This document shows positions 12,335-23,830 of a stretch of DNA of 64,000 nt, one piece after another. Position numbers and translations under genes: made by a program. This stretch comes from Spironucleus salmonicida (Eukaryota > Fornicata > Diplomonadida > Hexamitidae). The notes beneath the pieces were generated by a model that saw nothing but the letters and a program-made list of their open reading frames with translations, ran no database searches and was not told the origin of the DNA. The stretch's first letter is position 1. Each line of letters starts with the position of its first letter. The stretch lies in assembly GCA_000497125.2 (NCBI GenBank), contig CM035316.1:1378001-1442000 (forward strand), given 5' to 3'.

Positions 12335-13213
12335 ATGGCTCTATAAATTTAGTAAGCATAAAATGCTGTTGTTATTGATATTGGTTCTAATTCAATCAAA
12401 ATTGGATATGCTGCAGATCCTTGTCCTTAAATATATCCATCCAGCTTTGTTTAGGATACGCTTCCAACGAACCCAGAAAACTTGGCCGAGCATATTATTT
12501 AAAAACTACCCCCCGACTCTTCTTCTTTACCACTCATTTTTATTATTCCAAAGTACATACAAACGCAAGCACTTGCTCGATTTTTACCGCTATTTTTTAC
12601 TCATTCGAGATAAATTTTCCTTTATCCCACCCATTTAGCTCTGCTTTGGTCATCAAATAGAACAACTTGTGTTATTGCAGATTTTGGTCACAGATCAACA
12701 CGAATCTACTCATCTATCGATGGGTAGGTTCGTAAAATGCAAAAATTAGACTATTTTCCTCAACATTAAATAAGCGACGGTGGGCCAGAATTACCTGGAT
12801 ACTCCAAATATCCAGATATTCCTATCACTGTTATTGATGTTATTAAAGCACAGATTGTAAATTTGAGGAGTTATTAAAAGAATATTGACGTTATTATTAC
12901 TGGAGGAGGAAGTTTGACTACAGGATTTGATTTTAGGATTTCGGCACTGTTACCAGGTGTTCGGATCGTAGCTGGAAGAGAAAGGTGTTGCCACGCATGG
13001 TTAGGAGGAGCTGTAGGAGTAGGATGCCAATTTTAAGGGCAGTAAGGTATTAATTAGGATAATTTTTAAGAGACTATTGAAAGGGGTTAGATTTGGAGTG
13101 AGTGGTGAAACTAGCTCATTTTTTATATAATTTATACCATTTACGTTATTATGCTAGTAAAACATATAATGCATTATCATATATTGATTATACTCTGTTT
13201 TCTAGATCTCTGA
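12335..13213 (+). CDS. Divergent actin-related protein, about 260-292 aa
   Basis: Actin-fold marks are present: phosphate-1-like VVIDIGSNSIKIGYA near residue 12, CVIADFGHRSTRIYS in the middle (phosphate 2), and adenosine-loop-like IITGGGSLTTGF followed by AWLGGAV near the C-terminus. It is much shorter than actin (375 aa) and lacks most of subdomains 2 and 4, so it is a highly divergent ARP. The in-frame stop is at 13211-13213, which overlaps the convergent gene by about 100 bp. A +1 shift in the G run near 13082 would instead stop at 13107, so the 3' end is uncertain. The start is 47 bp from the divergent neighbour. Confidence 0.7.
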
Positions 13214-13658
13214 CTACTTCAGTTATATGCTTAATGTCAAACCTGCTCTCTAAAAAATTTTCTAAAATCTAGGCATAAACTTATTCCTTGCCTGTAATTA
13301 TGATTTCCTCCTCTTCAGTCTCAATATATTCGTCTGAATAGTATTCACCAGAGTCAGAATTAATAATCCTCGATAATTAATCTCTGTAAGAGATAGTTAT
13401 ATTTGAATCGTCTAATTCTGTTACAACTGAAATTTATGAATCTAACATCATTCTTGTATTATTTGTTTAACTCTGCTCATTCTATATTTTCTCTAAGTCA
13501 GCTTTTATATCTTATTTATTTAATATTGGTAAGGCATCTTTCGGCGAGTGTGAATAGTTTTTAATAGAAATTTTCTGGTGTTCTCTCTTCTGTAGAATAG
13601 TTTTTACTTTTGGTCGCTGCGAAGCTGTTGATACACTAGAATATTCATCTGACGACAT
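13115..13658 (-). CDS. Acidic Ser-rich protein, about 180 aa, 3' end uncertain
   Basis: Starts MSSDEYSSVSTASQR and carries basic then acidic stretches (YIETEEEEIIITG). It is polar and probably partly disordered, with a helical C-terminal third (ILENFLESRFDIKHIT). Codons are clear down to about 13143. The frame then runs on, open, into the antisense of the actin-like gene. A stop at 13115-13117 fits only if one T is lost from the T4 run at 13139-13142. Length and end are therefore tentative; function unknown. Confidence 0.5.
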
Positions 13659-13960
13659 GTTTTTGACAAATACGTATTTATTTATATATTATTTGATAAA
13701 ATATTGAATAGATTTTTATAAATTTCACTGTAGAAAAAGGACTTATATGATTAAAATTCCAATATAATATATTATTTTTCATTCTCATTTATAAATATTA
13801 TTATTTACTTAATAATTATCAATTTAATCAAGAAATTATTTTTAAAATGCCATAAGTTAAAGAAAGTACAATAATATCAGTAATAATAAATTAATTATGA
13901 GTACATTTTATTATTCTACTGGTCAAAAAGAATAGTGTGTATATATCAAATAGAATTGAA
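13659..13960. other. AT-rich intergenic region
   Basis: About 300 bp of very AT-rich sequence. A plus-strand frame from 13749 is open for about 70 codons under TAR=Gln, but its composition is like non-coding DNA. Nothing else seen. Confidence 0.4.
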
Positions 13961-15208
13961 TCATTCTAAAAACTTCAACCATACACATTCATTAATATTG
14001 GAATCATCGCCATAAACAAGTTAAATACGTTCGGAAAGATCTTTTATACCCAGGTCTTATAGCAAACTAAAAATTTCATTATCATTCTCACAAATAGTTA
14101 ACAAAAGCTCAATACCATTAACAACAACAATTTTTCGTTTATTTCGTAATCCGCTATCAATTGTCTTCAATACAAGTTAATAATCATCATATTCTAGATA
14201 ATAATCAAAGTTCTTTATAAGTTCCCTCAAAAACTATAATACTAGACCATTGATATCCTTAGAATTTATTTTTAATAATTATATAATTTTATCCTTTGGT
14301 GTAGTGAATAATGTTTAAAAAATTTAATTTTAAGTAAAATTAATCAGTATCTAAAGTGTTAATTTTTTAATATCAGCTTTTTATTGTAGTAATAATTGTT
14401 GTAATTTAGTAACTAATGATGCAAAAAGTAGTTGTTAAGGTTGTTTCTGAGTATGAACTTCTATGATTTATAGGGTTTCTAATGGAAAATCATCAATTTA
14501 TTACGTAAGACTTTATGCTAAACTATTTAAATTGATTTCAAACTATGAAATATATAAAAGTAAAAAATTTAAAGAACTGCATGTTAAAAACTAATCTTTA
14601 AATTATTTTATATTTGCGATTATTAAGTCAATCAATTTTGTCTTAAGTTCAGTTGTGATTCGATCATAGTAAAAATTTACAAACTCAATGGCACAATATT
14701 AAGATTATAGATGAGGTTATTATATTTTATTATAAATTAGTAGCTAAAACTCATTAGACTCTAAATAATTAAATTATGAAGGGTTAAAAATTTTTCTAAA
14801 AATTTTAATAGATGGTACGAAGAAATGGTCAAAAAACAGTATAATTTAAGACTATAACTAATTAGTTACAAGTTATTTTCTAAATGACGTGTCTAACACG
14901 TTGTTAATAAAAATAAGAGCATCATCAATACTTTGAGTATTTACCAGTAAATAAAACTACAGTATAAAAGATTAAATGTATTCTATAAATATAGGATTCT
15001 AAGATAAGTTTTGTTAAATTAAATTAGGTGAAAACTGTTTCAAAAATGATAACGACTATGACAATTTTTACATATCTGTATACTATAAATTTATAATGAA
15101 ACTCGCGAAATTAAGCTATCTATATCTGACATATGGAATTGAAATAAGTTAGTCCATAGTGTAAGTCTGATATATTTGAGGCTTTCTATTTAATGAAATA
15201 GATCTCAT
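13961..15208 (-). CDS. Helical solenoid-like protein, 415 aa
   Basis: A Leu/Ile/Gln-rich protein composed of many short amphipathic helices (for example LVTKLQQLLLQQKAD, NGLVLQFLRELIKNFDYY, VVVNGIELLLTICEND). This pattern fits ARM/HEAT-type repeats. The first 40 residues are less convincing; the true start may be a later ATG because TA-rich DNA lies just upstream. It ends NECVWLKFLE. Function unknown. Confidence 0.65.
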
Positions 15209-15354
15209 TTTCAGTCTTATATATAATTATATATAATATATATAATATTTTTTTGAATAACATAATATTATTAATAAACTCGTATATTTCTACGTAGATT
15301 AATTACTGTAAAAACAATAAGCTTTATACAAGATTAATTAATATCAGTAAATAA

Positions 15355-15846
15355 TCATTAAAATTCACAAAGTAAGCTACCATCTTTCACTTTTTATACC
15401 TTGAATTATTCTAATATTTCTTATTAAACAAATTTCTAAATTTAATTATTCCCTTTTTGCAACAGCTAAATTAGTCGTCTTTTCTATGTTTTATTTTTTA
15501 AAAATAGCCCATAATTTTATTAAAATATAGTGGAAATATATTTTATTACCTCTAATTTTGCATTAATTATAGCTAGCTCCAGGCAGTTTAATTTTGGAGG
15601 TAAAGAATGAATATAATCATGTTATTTACTTACTACCATTATCTCGTTAATAGTTTTCATATGTTTTTGATGGTCAAAAAGCAATTAAAAAGCTTCAAGT
15701 TATCCATAATACGCAGCATAGTGTATGCCGGCAAATCCTTGAAAATAAAATTCTCGAGATTCGCGTTTACTAGATATCTACGGTAAAAGATCTTGTATTT
15801 TAATACAGTTCCCTTGTTTGCAGGCGTCAAAAAATTCGTTCTCCAT
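15355..15846 (-). CDS. Short ankyrin-repeat protein, 163 aa
   Basis: Residues about 30-55 read FAGIHYAAYYGQLEAFQLLF, matching the second half of an ankyrin repeat (xIHxAAxxGxLExxxLLx). Another helix pair near LNCLELAIINAKLEVIKYI is consistent with a second repeat. There may be two to three repeats in all. Ankyrin repeats bind partner proteins; diplomonads encode many such proteins. The C-terminal 50 residues are Lys/Gln-rich. No kinase or other domain is attached. Confidence 0.7.
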
Positions 15847-16006
15847 TTAATGTATTTATTTCGTTCGTAGTTATTAATAATAATTTTAGAACATATTTAC
15901 ATATAGTCAAAGCTTAAAGATACTACTAAAATATTTTTAAATTTTATATAATAATAATAAACATTAATAAAATATATAAGTGAGTAGCATTTGATATAAT
16001 ATAGTC

Positions 16007-16198
16007 ATGAACTTTATAGTATATTAATTCTACAAAGACATTTTAATTGCTTAGTCTGATTATGATCTTAGTTATATAGCTGCAGTTAAATATAGTTATT
16101 CTAAGAATAAAGATATCCGCAATAACAAACATATAACAACAATATAGGATATTATATAATAATAACATTTAATCATATTTATGAAAATTCTTTATTGA
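16007..16198 (+). CDS. Small hypothetical protein, 63 aa
   Basis: Starts MNFIVYQFYKDILIAQSDYD and reads as a balanced mix of hydrophobic and charged residues, unlike the AT-rich non-coding frames around it. It overlaps the 3' end of the convergent 309-aa gene by 26 bp. No motif is recognised and the call rests on composition only. Confidence 0.4.
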
Positions 16199-17102
16199 TA
16201 GTATCATGCAAATAGTCTATACGTTTTAAGCTACTAATTTTTGTCGCATATCTTTATGATGGATTAATTTTATGGTAGTCTGTATATATACCCAAATCAA
16301 AGCATTTAAAATTAATAAAATTTTCTACTTCGGCAATTGCTTCTAGTTGATATCGTTAAGTTAATTTCTCATAATATACATTTATCTCTTCTGCAATAAC
16401 ATCATCTAATGTTATATTTTTAAATTTAAGCAAATAGCTATCGAAACAGTCATTTGTTAGTTAATCTAAAAGTTATTGATAAGTTTCTATCGTAATATTA
16501 TATTAGGTAGGCTCGTATTTCTCATCAATAGTATACAATGCTCTATTCTCTACAAAAAGAGACGAAAGTACAATAGATACTTCTGATTCTGAGGTAATAT
16601 CAAATTCTTAAACCAATAATTATTGATCATTACCAGTTAAACTATTTAGGCAATACTCTAGTTAATTATAGTTATTAAATATAAATCCACATTTTGAACT
16701 TTTATTGGATTTATCATATACTGCTCCAAATTTTTAGTACAATAAACTACTTACTATTTGTTTTGCATTAATGTCAATATTTGGAATAATTAATACAAGC
16801 TTTTATTTAAGAATAAATTCAAATAGAATTTAGATATCTGGTATACTATCAGTAATCGTATTTTCTGTCATTTCTTCTAAGCATTCGGGATATTAAATTA
16901 CTGCAATATATGTTGATATGTCGTTAATAACAATTTTCCCTGGCAACAAAGAAGATAATTTTAATATTTTTTATAAAATTTTTCTTTTTGGAATGCAGAG
17001 TGCTAAATTTTGTTTGTCTTCTAATTTTAATGGGCAAACTTATTCATCAATAGTAATACCATACAGCTTCCTAGCTTACTTTTCATAAAAAATTACTTGC
17101 AT
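16173..17102 (-). CDS. Hypothetical 309-aa protein
   Basis: A clean 310-codon frame. The N-terminal half alternates beta strands and helices (LVLIIPNIDINAKQIVSSLL) and contains a pair of Cys in CGFIFNN-type context. The C-terminal half is helical and charged (ITLDDVIAEEINVYYEK). No membrane segment, signal peptide or known catalytic motif. It is divergent from the WW-domain gene at 17171, with 68 bp between starts. Confidence 0.65.
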
Positions 17103-17170
17103 TTAACTGAAGCGGAAACATAATATTATTATATTAAATAAATATATTAATAGTTAGATTTTATAAATAG

Positions 17171-18037
17171 ATGACTTCACTATATGACGTTGATATGAGT
17201 TCCTTAAGTTATTAGTTAGCTTAATTTTTTGACATTGATTTAGAGTATGATAAAGATAAGGACTGGATCATTTAATAATCTCTTAATGCTGTAATTCCTA
17301 TTGGTTTTGATACATAGGTTTCTACATCGAAATAAGGAAGAACGTATTATGTTCCACAATCAGGTAAATCGTAATGGATTCATCCGGTGGATTAATTTTA
17401 TCTTGATTTTTTGGATATTTAGTAGCAATCACTCAATAGTTATGCCGAAGTTATATCAGAAATTGAAATATCGTTTACCAGAAGACCACCTAGAATGATA
17501 AGAGATATTTTAGCATTAATGTCATTTTATAATATTTAAGCATAGGAATGGTAACATGCTTGGATTCCATTAATAGGATTATGTATGGACTTAAATTTTT
17601 TTTAATACAAGTTTAATAAGATAGAATAAGTTTATTAAACTGATACTACAGAATATTATTGGGCACCACATGATACATTTTTATCTTAGCTTAAAGTTGA
17701 TGACTTAAAATCTTAATCGTCATGGATTTTCCCAAAGCTTACTCCTATTGAATCAAAGTTATTGCCTTAAAATTAAATATTAGCATTTTCATTAGAAGAA
17801 ATGAGAGCCTATATAATTGATAAAAATAATATTCGCAATTTTATATCCTTGAAGCCGCCATCGTTATAAAAAATAGATTAATATTTAGAAAAATATGGAG
17901 ATTGCTTTGAATATTGTGATATTTAAAATTTTGTTAACGATTAAAGAATATTTCCAGTTGAAATGTACGATGCTCACGAAAAAGCGAGTTAAATGCTATG
18001 CATGGGGTTAAGACCAGATTTTAAATTTAAAAAGTGA
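17171..18037 (+). CDS. CEP164-type WW-domain protein, 288 aa
   Basis: A WW-like domain lies at about residues 43-75: the Tyr pair is at 59-60, GKSQW gives the second Trp at 69 and Pro at 72, followed by VDQFY. The first WW tryptophan is replaced by Phe. Preceding helices (LAQFFDIDLEYDKDKDWI) and the sequence after the WW have the order seen in the N-terminus of CEP164 and related centriolar proteins, where a short helical region runs into a WW ending WxHPxDxxY. CEP164 acts at centriole distal appendages and cilia. The rest (to residue 288) is unrecognised. WW assignment is good; the centriolar link is inference. Confidence 0.7.
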
Positions 18038-18050
18038 ATTTAACTGATAG

Positions 18051-18590
18051 TCACTCAACTCCAACATATCCTAATGGGAAACGTGTACAATCATCATATT
18101 TTTATAAATATGGCTTTTTGCAACCTTGGTGTGGGAATCCACGTGTCTTTCCGCCAAACAGGGGTAGAGTTGTGTCTACAAAATTTTTAAATGTACTACG
18201 AACTAAAGACGATTCATTTTACTTGATAGATCGCTATACATGTATCTCAGGTTTATATCCATTATCTCTAACATGTGGCTATGTGAAATCATAGTTAACC
18301 TGCTTCGGTACAGGTTAAGGTCTAATTTTTGTGTATGCAGACCGATCATCAACAAAGTTAAATTCACCTTAATGTCTTATTTACTTGTCTCTAGCAATAT
18401 TCATTTAAGCTGTATCCAGTTTCTGTTATTATGTTTTAACAATTTATTCTACCTTTTGGTCATAAAATTGGTGTGTAACGGGATTCGTTAATGCTTAAAT
18501 AGGACGATATGGCTTTTACATAGGAGCTAATTAAACAACTTTGTTTCTTGTATTCTCATAATCTTTAATTTATTCCTTCCATGCGCGCAT
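18051..18590 (-). CDS. Hypothetical 179-aa basic protein, possibly axonemal
   Basis: Starts MRAWKEQIKDYENTRNK and is rich in Tyr, Pro, Lys and Asn, with short extended motifs such as KPYRPIQALTNP, VPKQVNYDF and FGGKTRGFPHQG. Such Pro/Tyr/Gly strings without long helices are typical of microtubule-inner and other axonemal proteins, but no specific family is identified. A very long plus-strand frame covers the same DNA (from 18034), but its product has no coherent composition and lacks an ATG. Confidence 0.65.
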
Positions 18591-18673
18591 TTAAAATTAT
18601 TCTAACACAGTTGTATTATATATAATTATCTTAAATATATATTTTTTTACTTTTGAATTATTTGTATCTAGTA

Positions 18674-18883
18674 TCATAAGGATATTATTTTCTTAGTTAT
18701 AACTTATCCATATATTATATATTGCATCACCGTTATCATTATCCTCATAAATGAATTCTTAGCCGAATATTTAGATTTCTTTTCTGGAAGATACACTATT
18801 GAAAATACCTTAAATGGATTCGCAAAATTAGTTATATTCTTAGGAGCTGCTGAATTAACGTGATAAATTAATACAAGCTGCAT
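18674..18883 (-). CDS. Small hypothetical protein, 69 aa
   Basis: Starts MQLVLIYHVNSAAPKN and ends GQVITKKIISL. It is a compact mix of beta-type and helical segments with no membrane span. Its ATG is only 2 bp from the ATG of the divergent 512-aa gene, which leaves no room for separate untranslated leaders. Either leaders overlap, one start is wrong, or this short frame is spurious. Confidence 0.4.
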
Positions 18884-18885
18884 AG

Positions 18886-20424
18886 ATGAAACCAAAAGTG
18901 ATGAAATTTGAAGTTTTGCTACCAGCAAAAACAGAAAAAGAAAAATAAGAAAGGTAACATAAGCATAAATAAGATAATGTGGATTTTGTTAATAGAAATA
19001 AAGAAAGTGTGTGCATATAATCAGATGCTAGTGTTAATGTTGCAAAATCAAAGAGATAAAGTCGATAAGAGCTACTATAATAAGTTTAATCGTCTTTGAA
19101 AATACAAAAGCCGATAATTCTTAATCTTTGCGAATCTGATATTTTTACCGAAAAAATTAATCTTGCAGATTTTTTACCACTTTTCAAGCAACCATATGAC
19201 TTTAAAACATCTTTTCAGAGTTACTTAGATACATTTTAAATAGGGGAAGTTTATAGAAATTTAAATAAAAAACTTTCTCAAACGCATCACAAAGCTATTA
19301 CATTCAAACAATGCACAAAAGAAGGAAATAATAGATCCTAGTTGTTAATTAAGGCTGATTCTTTTAATAATTAATGTCATGCTAGTTTAAGCATTCTGAT
19401 TAAACTCTGCAGTGGATAAAGTTATATACCATTACCATCATTTAAGTAATCTTTTTCTTCCCAAAAAGAGTCTATTTAAGCAGTCTTAGAATTAAAATTT
19501 TTAAATTAAAATATCAAGAATGGAACCCCACTTTTTGAGATTTATCCAGCAGGTCAGGCCGTAGATTATCTACTTTTTGATTAAGATTAACTAAAATAGC
19601 TCGTTTTAGATGTTAAAAATCAGCTTAAACGTAACATTTGGGAACCATTTCAAATTTATTAGAAGGCAAGTTAGATATTCAAAATAATGCTAAAAGCAAA
19701 TCCTAAGGCTAAAGGTGTTGAAACTTAGTATGAACGCAGTTTGTATGAGAATATTTTGTATAGAAAATTAGAATGCTAGTTTGTTTAGATGTTATTATAG
19801 CGTGAAACACTAATTATAAGCATTTAAGAATTGATATAAATAGTAGAATTAGTTAAAGTCATTATAGTAGATTAAGAGGTAAAAGATAAAATAAGGGACA
19901 GATAGAAAAATAATATTAGTGGTGTTAAAATCTAAGGATTTTAGGTTTTATATACAGGTAGCGTATTGAGAACACAGGGTAGTAATGAAATAGAAAAGCA
20001 AAAGGTGTAAGACTTGGTTGCTAACAAAAATAATGAGGATGATTGTGTTGAATTAGGAGAGAAAGTAGTTAATTAAGTTAGTATTGAATTTGTTTAAGAA
20101 GAAAAAACGAATGAGAGCATTCTCGATGAGATTCCTGTCTTCAATTAAGTTTAATAATCTGTGGACGAAATATTTATAAATGAGTTGGAGGGTAAATAAA
20201 ATAATTAAATTAAAAAGCTCAGTTCATAAGAAGACTCAAATAAATCTGATAGGCTTATTCCAAATGATTTACCACCTTTTGCCCCACCAATCGCTCTACC
20301 TGATGATTTTGATGCCTAATCCAACTAAAGCAAAATCAGTGAAGCTCTAAATTAAGATATTTCGGATGCTAATGATTCAACATCAGAAAGTAAAAAGCGT
20401 AGAAAAAGAAGAACAAAAGAATGA
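18886..20424 (+). CDS. Hypothetical 512-aa protein with C-terminal basic cluster
   Basis: The start is ATG 18886 or the second in-frame ATG at 18898. The N-terminal 60 residues are Lys/Gln-rich. A globular middle follows (for example LCESDIFTEKINLADFLPLF, then IWEPFQIYQKASQIFKIML), then a Glu/Gln-rich acidic region with a Pro-rich spot (DLPPFAPPIALPDDFD). The end SKKRRKRRTKE looks like a nuclear localisation signal. It stops 1 bp before the stop of the convergent 1100-aa gene. Probably nuclear; function unknown. Confidence 0.65.
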
Positions 20425-20425
20425 T

Positions 20426-23400
20426 TCATTTTTATAATTTTTAAATAAGGATTTCCTTTTAACTAAGAAGTTCTAATAAATCGTGTAGATCTGTTTGATG
20501 CATTTCTACACTTTGTTTATAGTTATTTAGTTTAAATACTTATTCGTTTAATTCAGTAATCAAATTATTATTTAAATCTAATTAATTTACAATCTAAGTG
20601 GTCTCATAATCTTTTTAGTGTATTTATGTTGTTAGTTCCTATATAATTCTATTTAAATCTGATTATTACAATAATGAATTATCAATATCTTTATTAAGTA
20701 AATTTAGTTAAGTTCTAAGTTATTTATTATTGGTTTAAAGTTCTTCTAAAGTAAATTTAAGTCTTTAGATAGATAAATTTTTATCTGATAGCTCATCTTG
20801 CAGTTATTAATTCTCCTTTTTAGAACAAATTAACAATTTTTCTGTTTCTAACATTATAGTTTTATAACTAATTACTTATTATTAATTCTCATAAGCTATA
20901 ATTTATGAACTATCTAACTCTTTAATTTATTCCGATTATGTTTATAGAACATTATTTAAAAACTCAAGAGATTTTTATCCTAAAACTTTATTTTCAAGAT
21001 TTAATATTTCTTAATTTTATAATTAATATTCTATTGTATTTTAAAGAGTAATATTATCAGACGCTGTATTAGTTGTTAGTATCAGCTATTTTTATAACTT
21101 TTAGTTTAACTCATAATTTTCTTCTTTTAAAGATTTAACTTAAATTTCAAATTCTTAATTTTGAGTTAGTACTGAGTTATATTATCTGGTTACTGAATCA
21201 CATTTACTAGATAATTCAGTGATTAATTTTTCTTTTATCAATAACCTTTGACCCAATTATGATATTTCTTAAAATTATGATTAATCTAATGTGTGTATTT
21301 ATTATTGATTATTTAATTATTCTTAGGATTAATTTACTTCTTATTATTCTTAAATAAGTTTTAATTAATATTCTAAAGAATGGATTATATCATCTTTTTT
21401 CTATATTTTTATAATTTATTATCTCGCTTTTTCCTATAGTTCTTATTTATCAGTAGTTAAATTTTATATTTATAGTTAAAGCATAACTATTTTCTTTTCT
21501 TATTCATCAATTTCATTTTCTAGGCAAGTACCATCTACGATTTATATTCCTAATTCCTTATTTTTTTGTTTTGTCTATGTTATCTCATTTTTAAGTATAT
21601 CTAAGCTTTTCTAAAGGCAATTAATTTCAATTTCTAAATTATTTATCGTAGAGGTTTTTGATTATAATTCACTATTATAAGCTTGCTTTAATTCATTGAC
21701 ATCTTATTGCGTTAGCATAGAAAATATATACTCTTTTACAATTTCTTACTCCTAAACTATATTATATTTTTAACAAATTTCTGACATAAATGTTTTATAT
21801 TAAATATTTTCTGCACTAATTATACGTAAGTTCATTGTAAAAGAGTTATCATTATAAGTTATTTACTATTTCAGTGATTATATTTATTGTCGTGCAGCTA
21901 GTAAATCATCTTGTAACTATTCATTTGGTATATCTGGTTTAACCTTATGTATTACTCTAGTGCTGGTTTCTAAATTTTTCACTTATAAGCATTTTATATT
22001 ATAATTTTCTTATAATTAAGATATTTACTTTTATAAAATTTAAAACTCTTATATACCTTGATTAGATATTTTTGTATATTAATTTTATAATTCAATACAA
22101 GTATTACTTTTACTTTTTAATTAATGTTCTACTTCAGTTAAATTTTTATTGGTAGTTTGAATCTATTCCTAGAATTAACAAATATCTGTTGTATACTATC
22201 CTTGTAATTTAGTTAATTAAAACTATTTATTAATTATTTACTGTTATAATTCTTATATTTAGGAATTCTGATTTGAATTTTCAGATTCTTTTTCTTTAAG
22301 TTATGTTTACACTTATAATAATAGTTATTTTTATATTTCATATTATATCTATAACTATGATAACTATTGATGTTTTTAGTGTACAACTTCCATTGTCTAT
22401 TGTAATTCAAAGTTGATCTTTTATGAATCTTGCTAATTCTACTATAGTTTTAACTCAACTTATTTAACTTAACTAGATTCTCTTTAAGTTTTCACTAAAG
22501 TTTAATGTTCAAAATCACGCCATATACATATTTAGCGTGCTAAATTATTTAAATTACTAAATTTTTATTAGCTCTCGACACCAATAATTTCATAAAATTC
22601 TGTTATTCGGTTAAAAGCATTAATTTTAAATTATTAGAGTTTTTATAACTTTATATTTTAATTTTCAATTTATTTGCATTAAATATTAATTTAGTTTTAA
22701 AGTTATGATATTTCTGCTAAATTTTACTAAAGCTGAACATGCAATAAATTCTTCTCGGATGCAAATTTATCTTGAACTTAATTTATATTATAATCAATTT
22801 ACTATAAATCCAAATTAGTTTGTAACGTTTATTATTGCAGCCTTGTATTACAAAGCCGTGATTAATCTAACTAAACTTGTGTTGAGTTAATTTCATTTAA
22901 TAATAAGTCGTTATTAAGATTATGCAAATTTGCATTTTGAGGTTCATATAACTAAACTGTTTGTATTGATTATTCGCATAATTTTATTTTGTTTCTCTAT
23001 GAAACTTAGTAGCCAGACTATACCGAAATAATTTCAATATTATCTGTTTAAACTATGTTTGTAAGTAAGACTACTTATGCTTGAATCCCAATTTAAATCT
23101 ATAAGGGTTTAGTTTAATTTATAGAACTGATTAATAATTTATGCTTAGTGTTTTCTTCTTATAATAATTAAATTGTCTGTTATGAAATATATATTTATTA
23201 AATATTTTATTTTTATGTTGCTAGCTATTCCTCAACTTAATTTTTTAAAGTTTAAATTTAAAGCTACTAGTCTTGCCTAATAATATTTGAACTACTATCA
23301 ACTTAATTAATTATATTTTTTTACATTAATCTAAAATCGGTTGATTAGTTATCAAAATTACTCTTTAAATCATCGACTGAAATGTTTCGAACTGGAGTAT

Positions 23401-23728
23401 CTAAAATAGGAGTAGGTGTGTGCGATGGGTATTATTCTAATAATTTATTGCTAGTATTTTATCGCTAAGGAGACTATTTTTTTAGAACTCTTTTTTCAGT
23501 TTAGTTCTATAACTAATTATTGGAATTATATCTGTTAGGTTTTGGTACTTTTTCATACTAAAACCTCTTCAAAATTTCATTTTACAATTTATCTTATTCA
23601 GTTATTTACGCATACCGTTTACTCTTCAAAATTTCTGAATCACTGCCCATATTCCTAACAGGAGATCGTGATGGGGATATCGATAATTATTTATCTCGTT
23701 TAGGTCGAGTTTTAATCTAACTTTTCAT
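20426..23728 (-). CDS. Giant coiled-coil protein, 1100 aa
   Basis: A 1101-codon frame. The first ~130 residues are basic and Ser/Pro-rich, with short motifs SPSRSPVRN and PSHTPTPILDTPVRN that look like proline-directed phosphorylation sites. From about residue 150 to the end it is nearly continuous heptad-rich coiled coil dominated by Gln, Leu, Glu, Asn and Lys. Gln is almost always TAA/TAG, which makes this gene invisible to standard-code prediction. It is likely a cytoskeletal, basal-body or Golgi-type tether. No globular domain is seen. Confidence 0.75.
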
Positions 23729-23830
23729 TTTTGAAAATTATACGTATTATAACATTATAATATAAGTATCATAAAATTTCTCTCTTTTTAAAGTAACAAT
23801 ATTCAATTTGTACATTAAATTCTGAACTTT

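Noticed and set aside
18034-18880. Long plus-strand frame after the WW gene, open into the 512-aa gene
   Set aside because: There is no ATG at its start and no coherent protein before 18886. The minus strand encodes a 179-aa protein with clear codon structure there.
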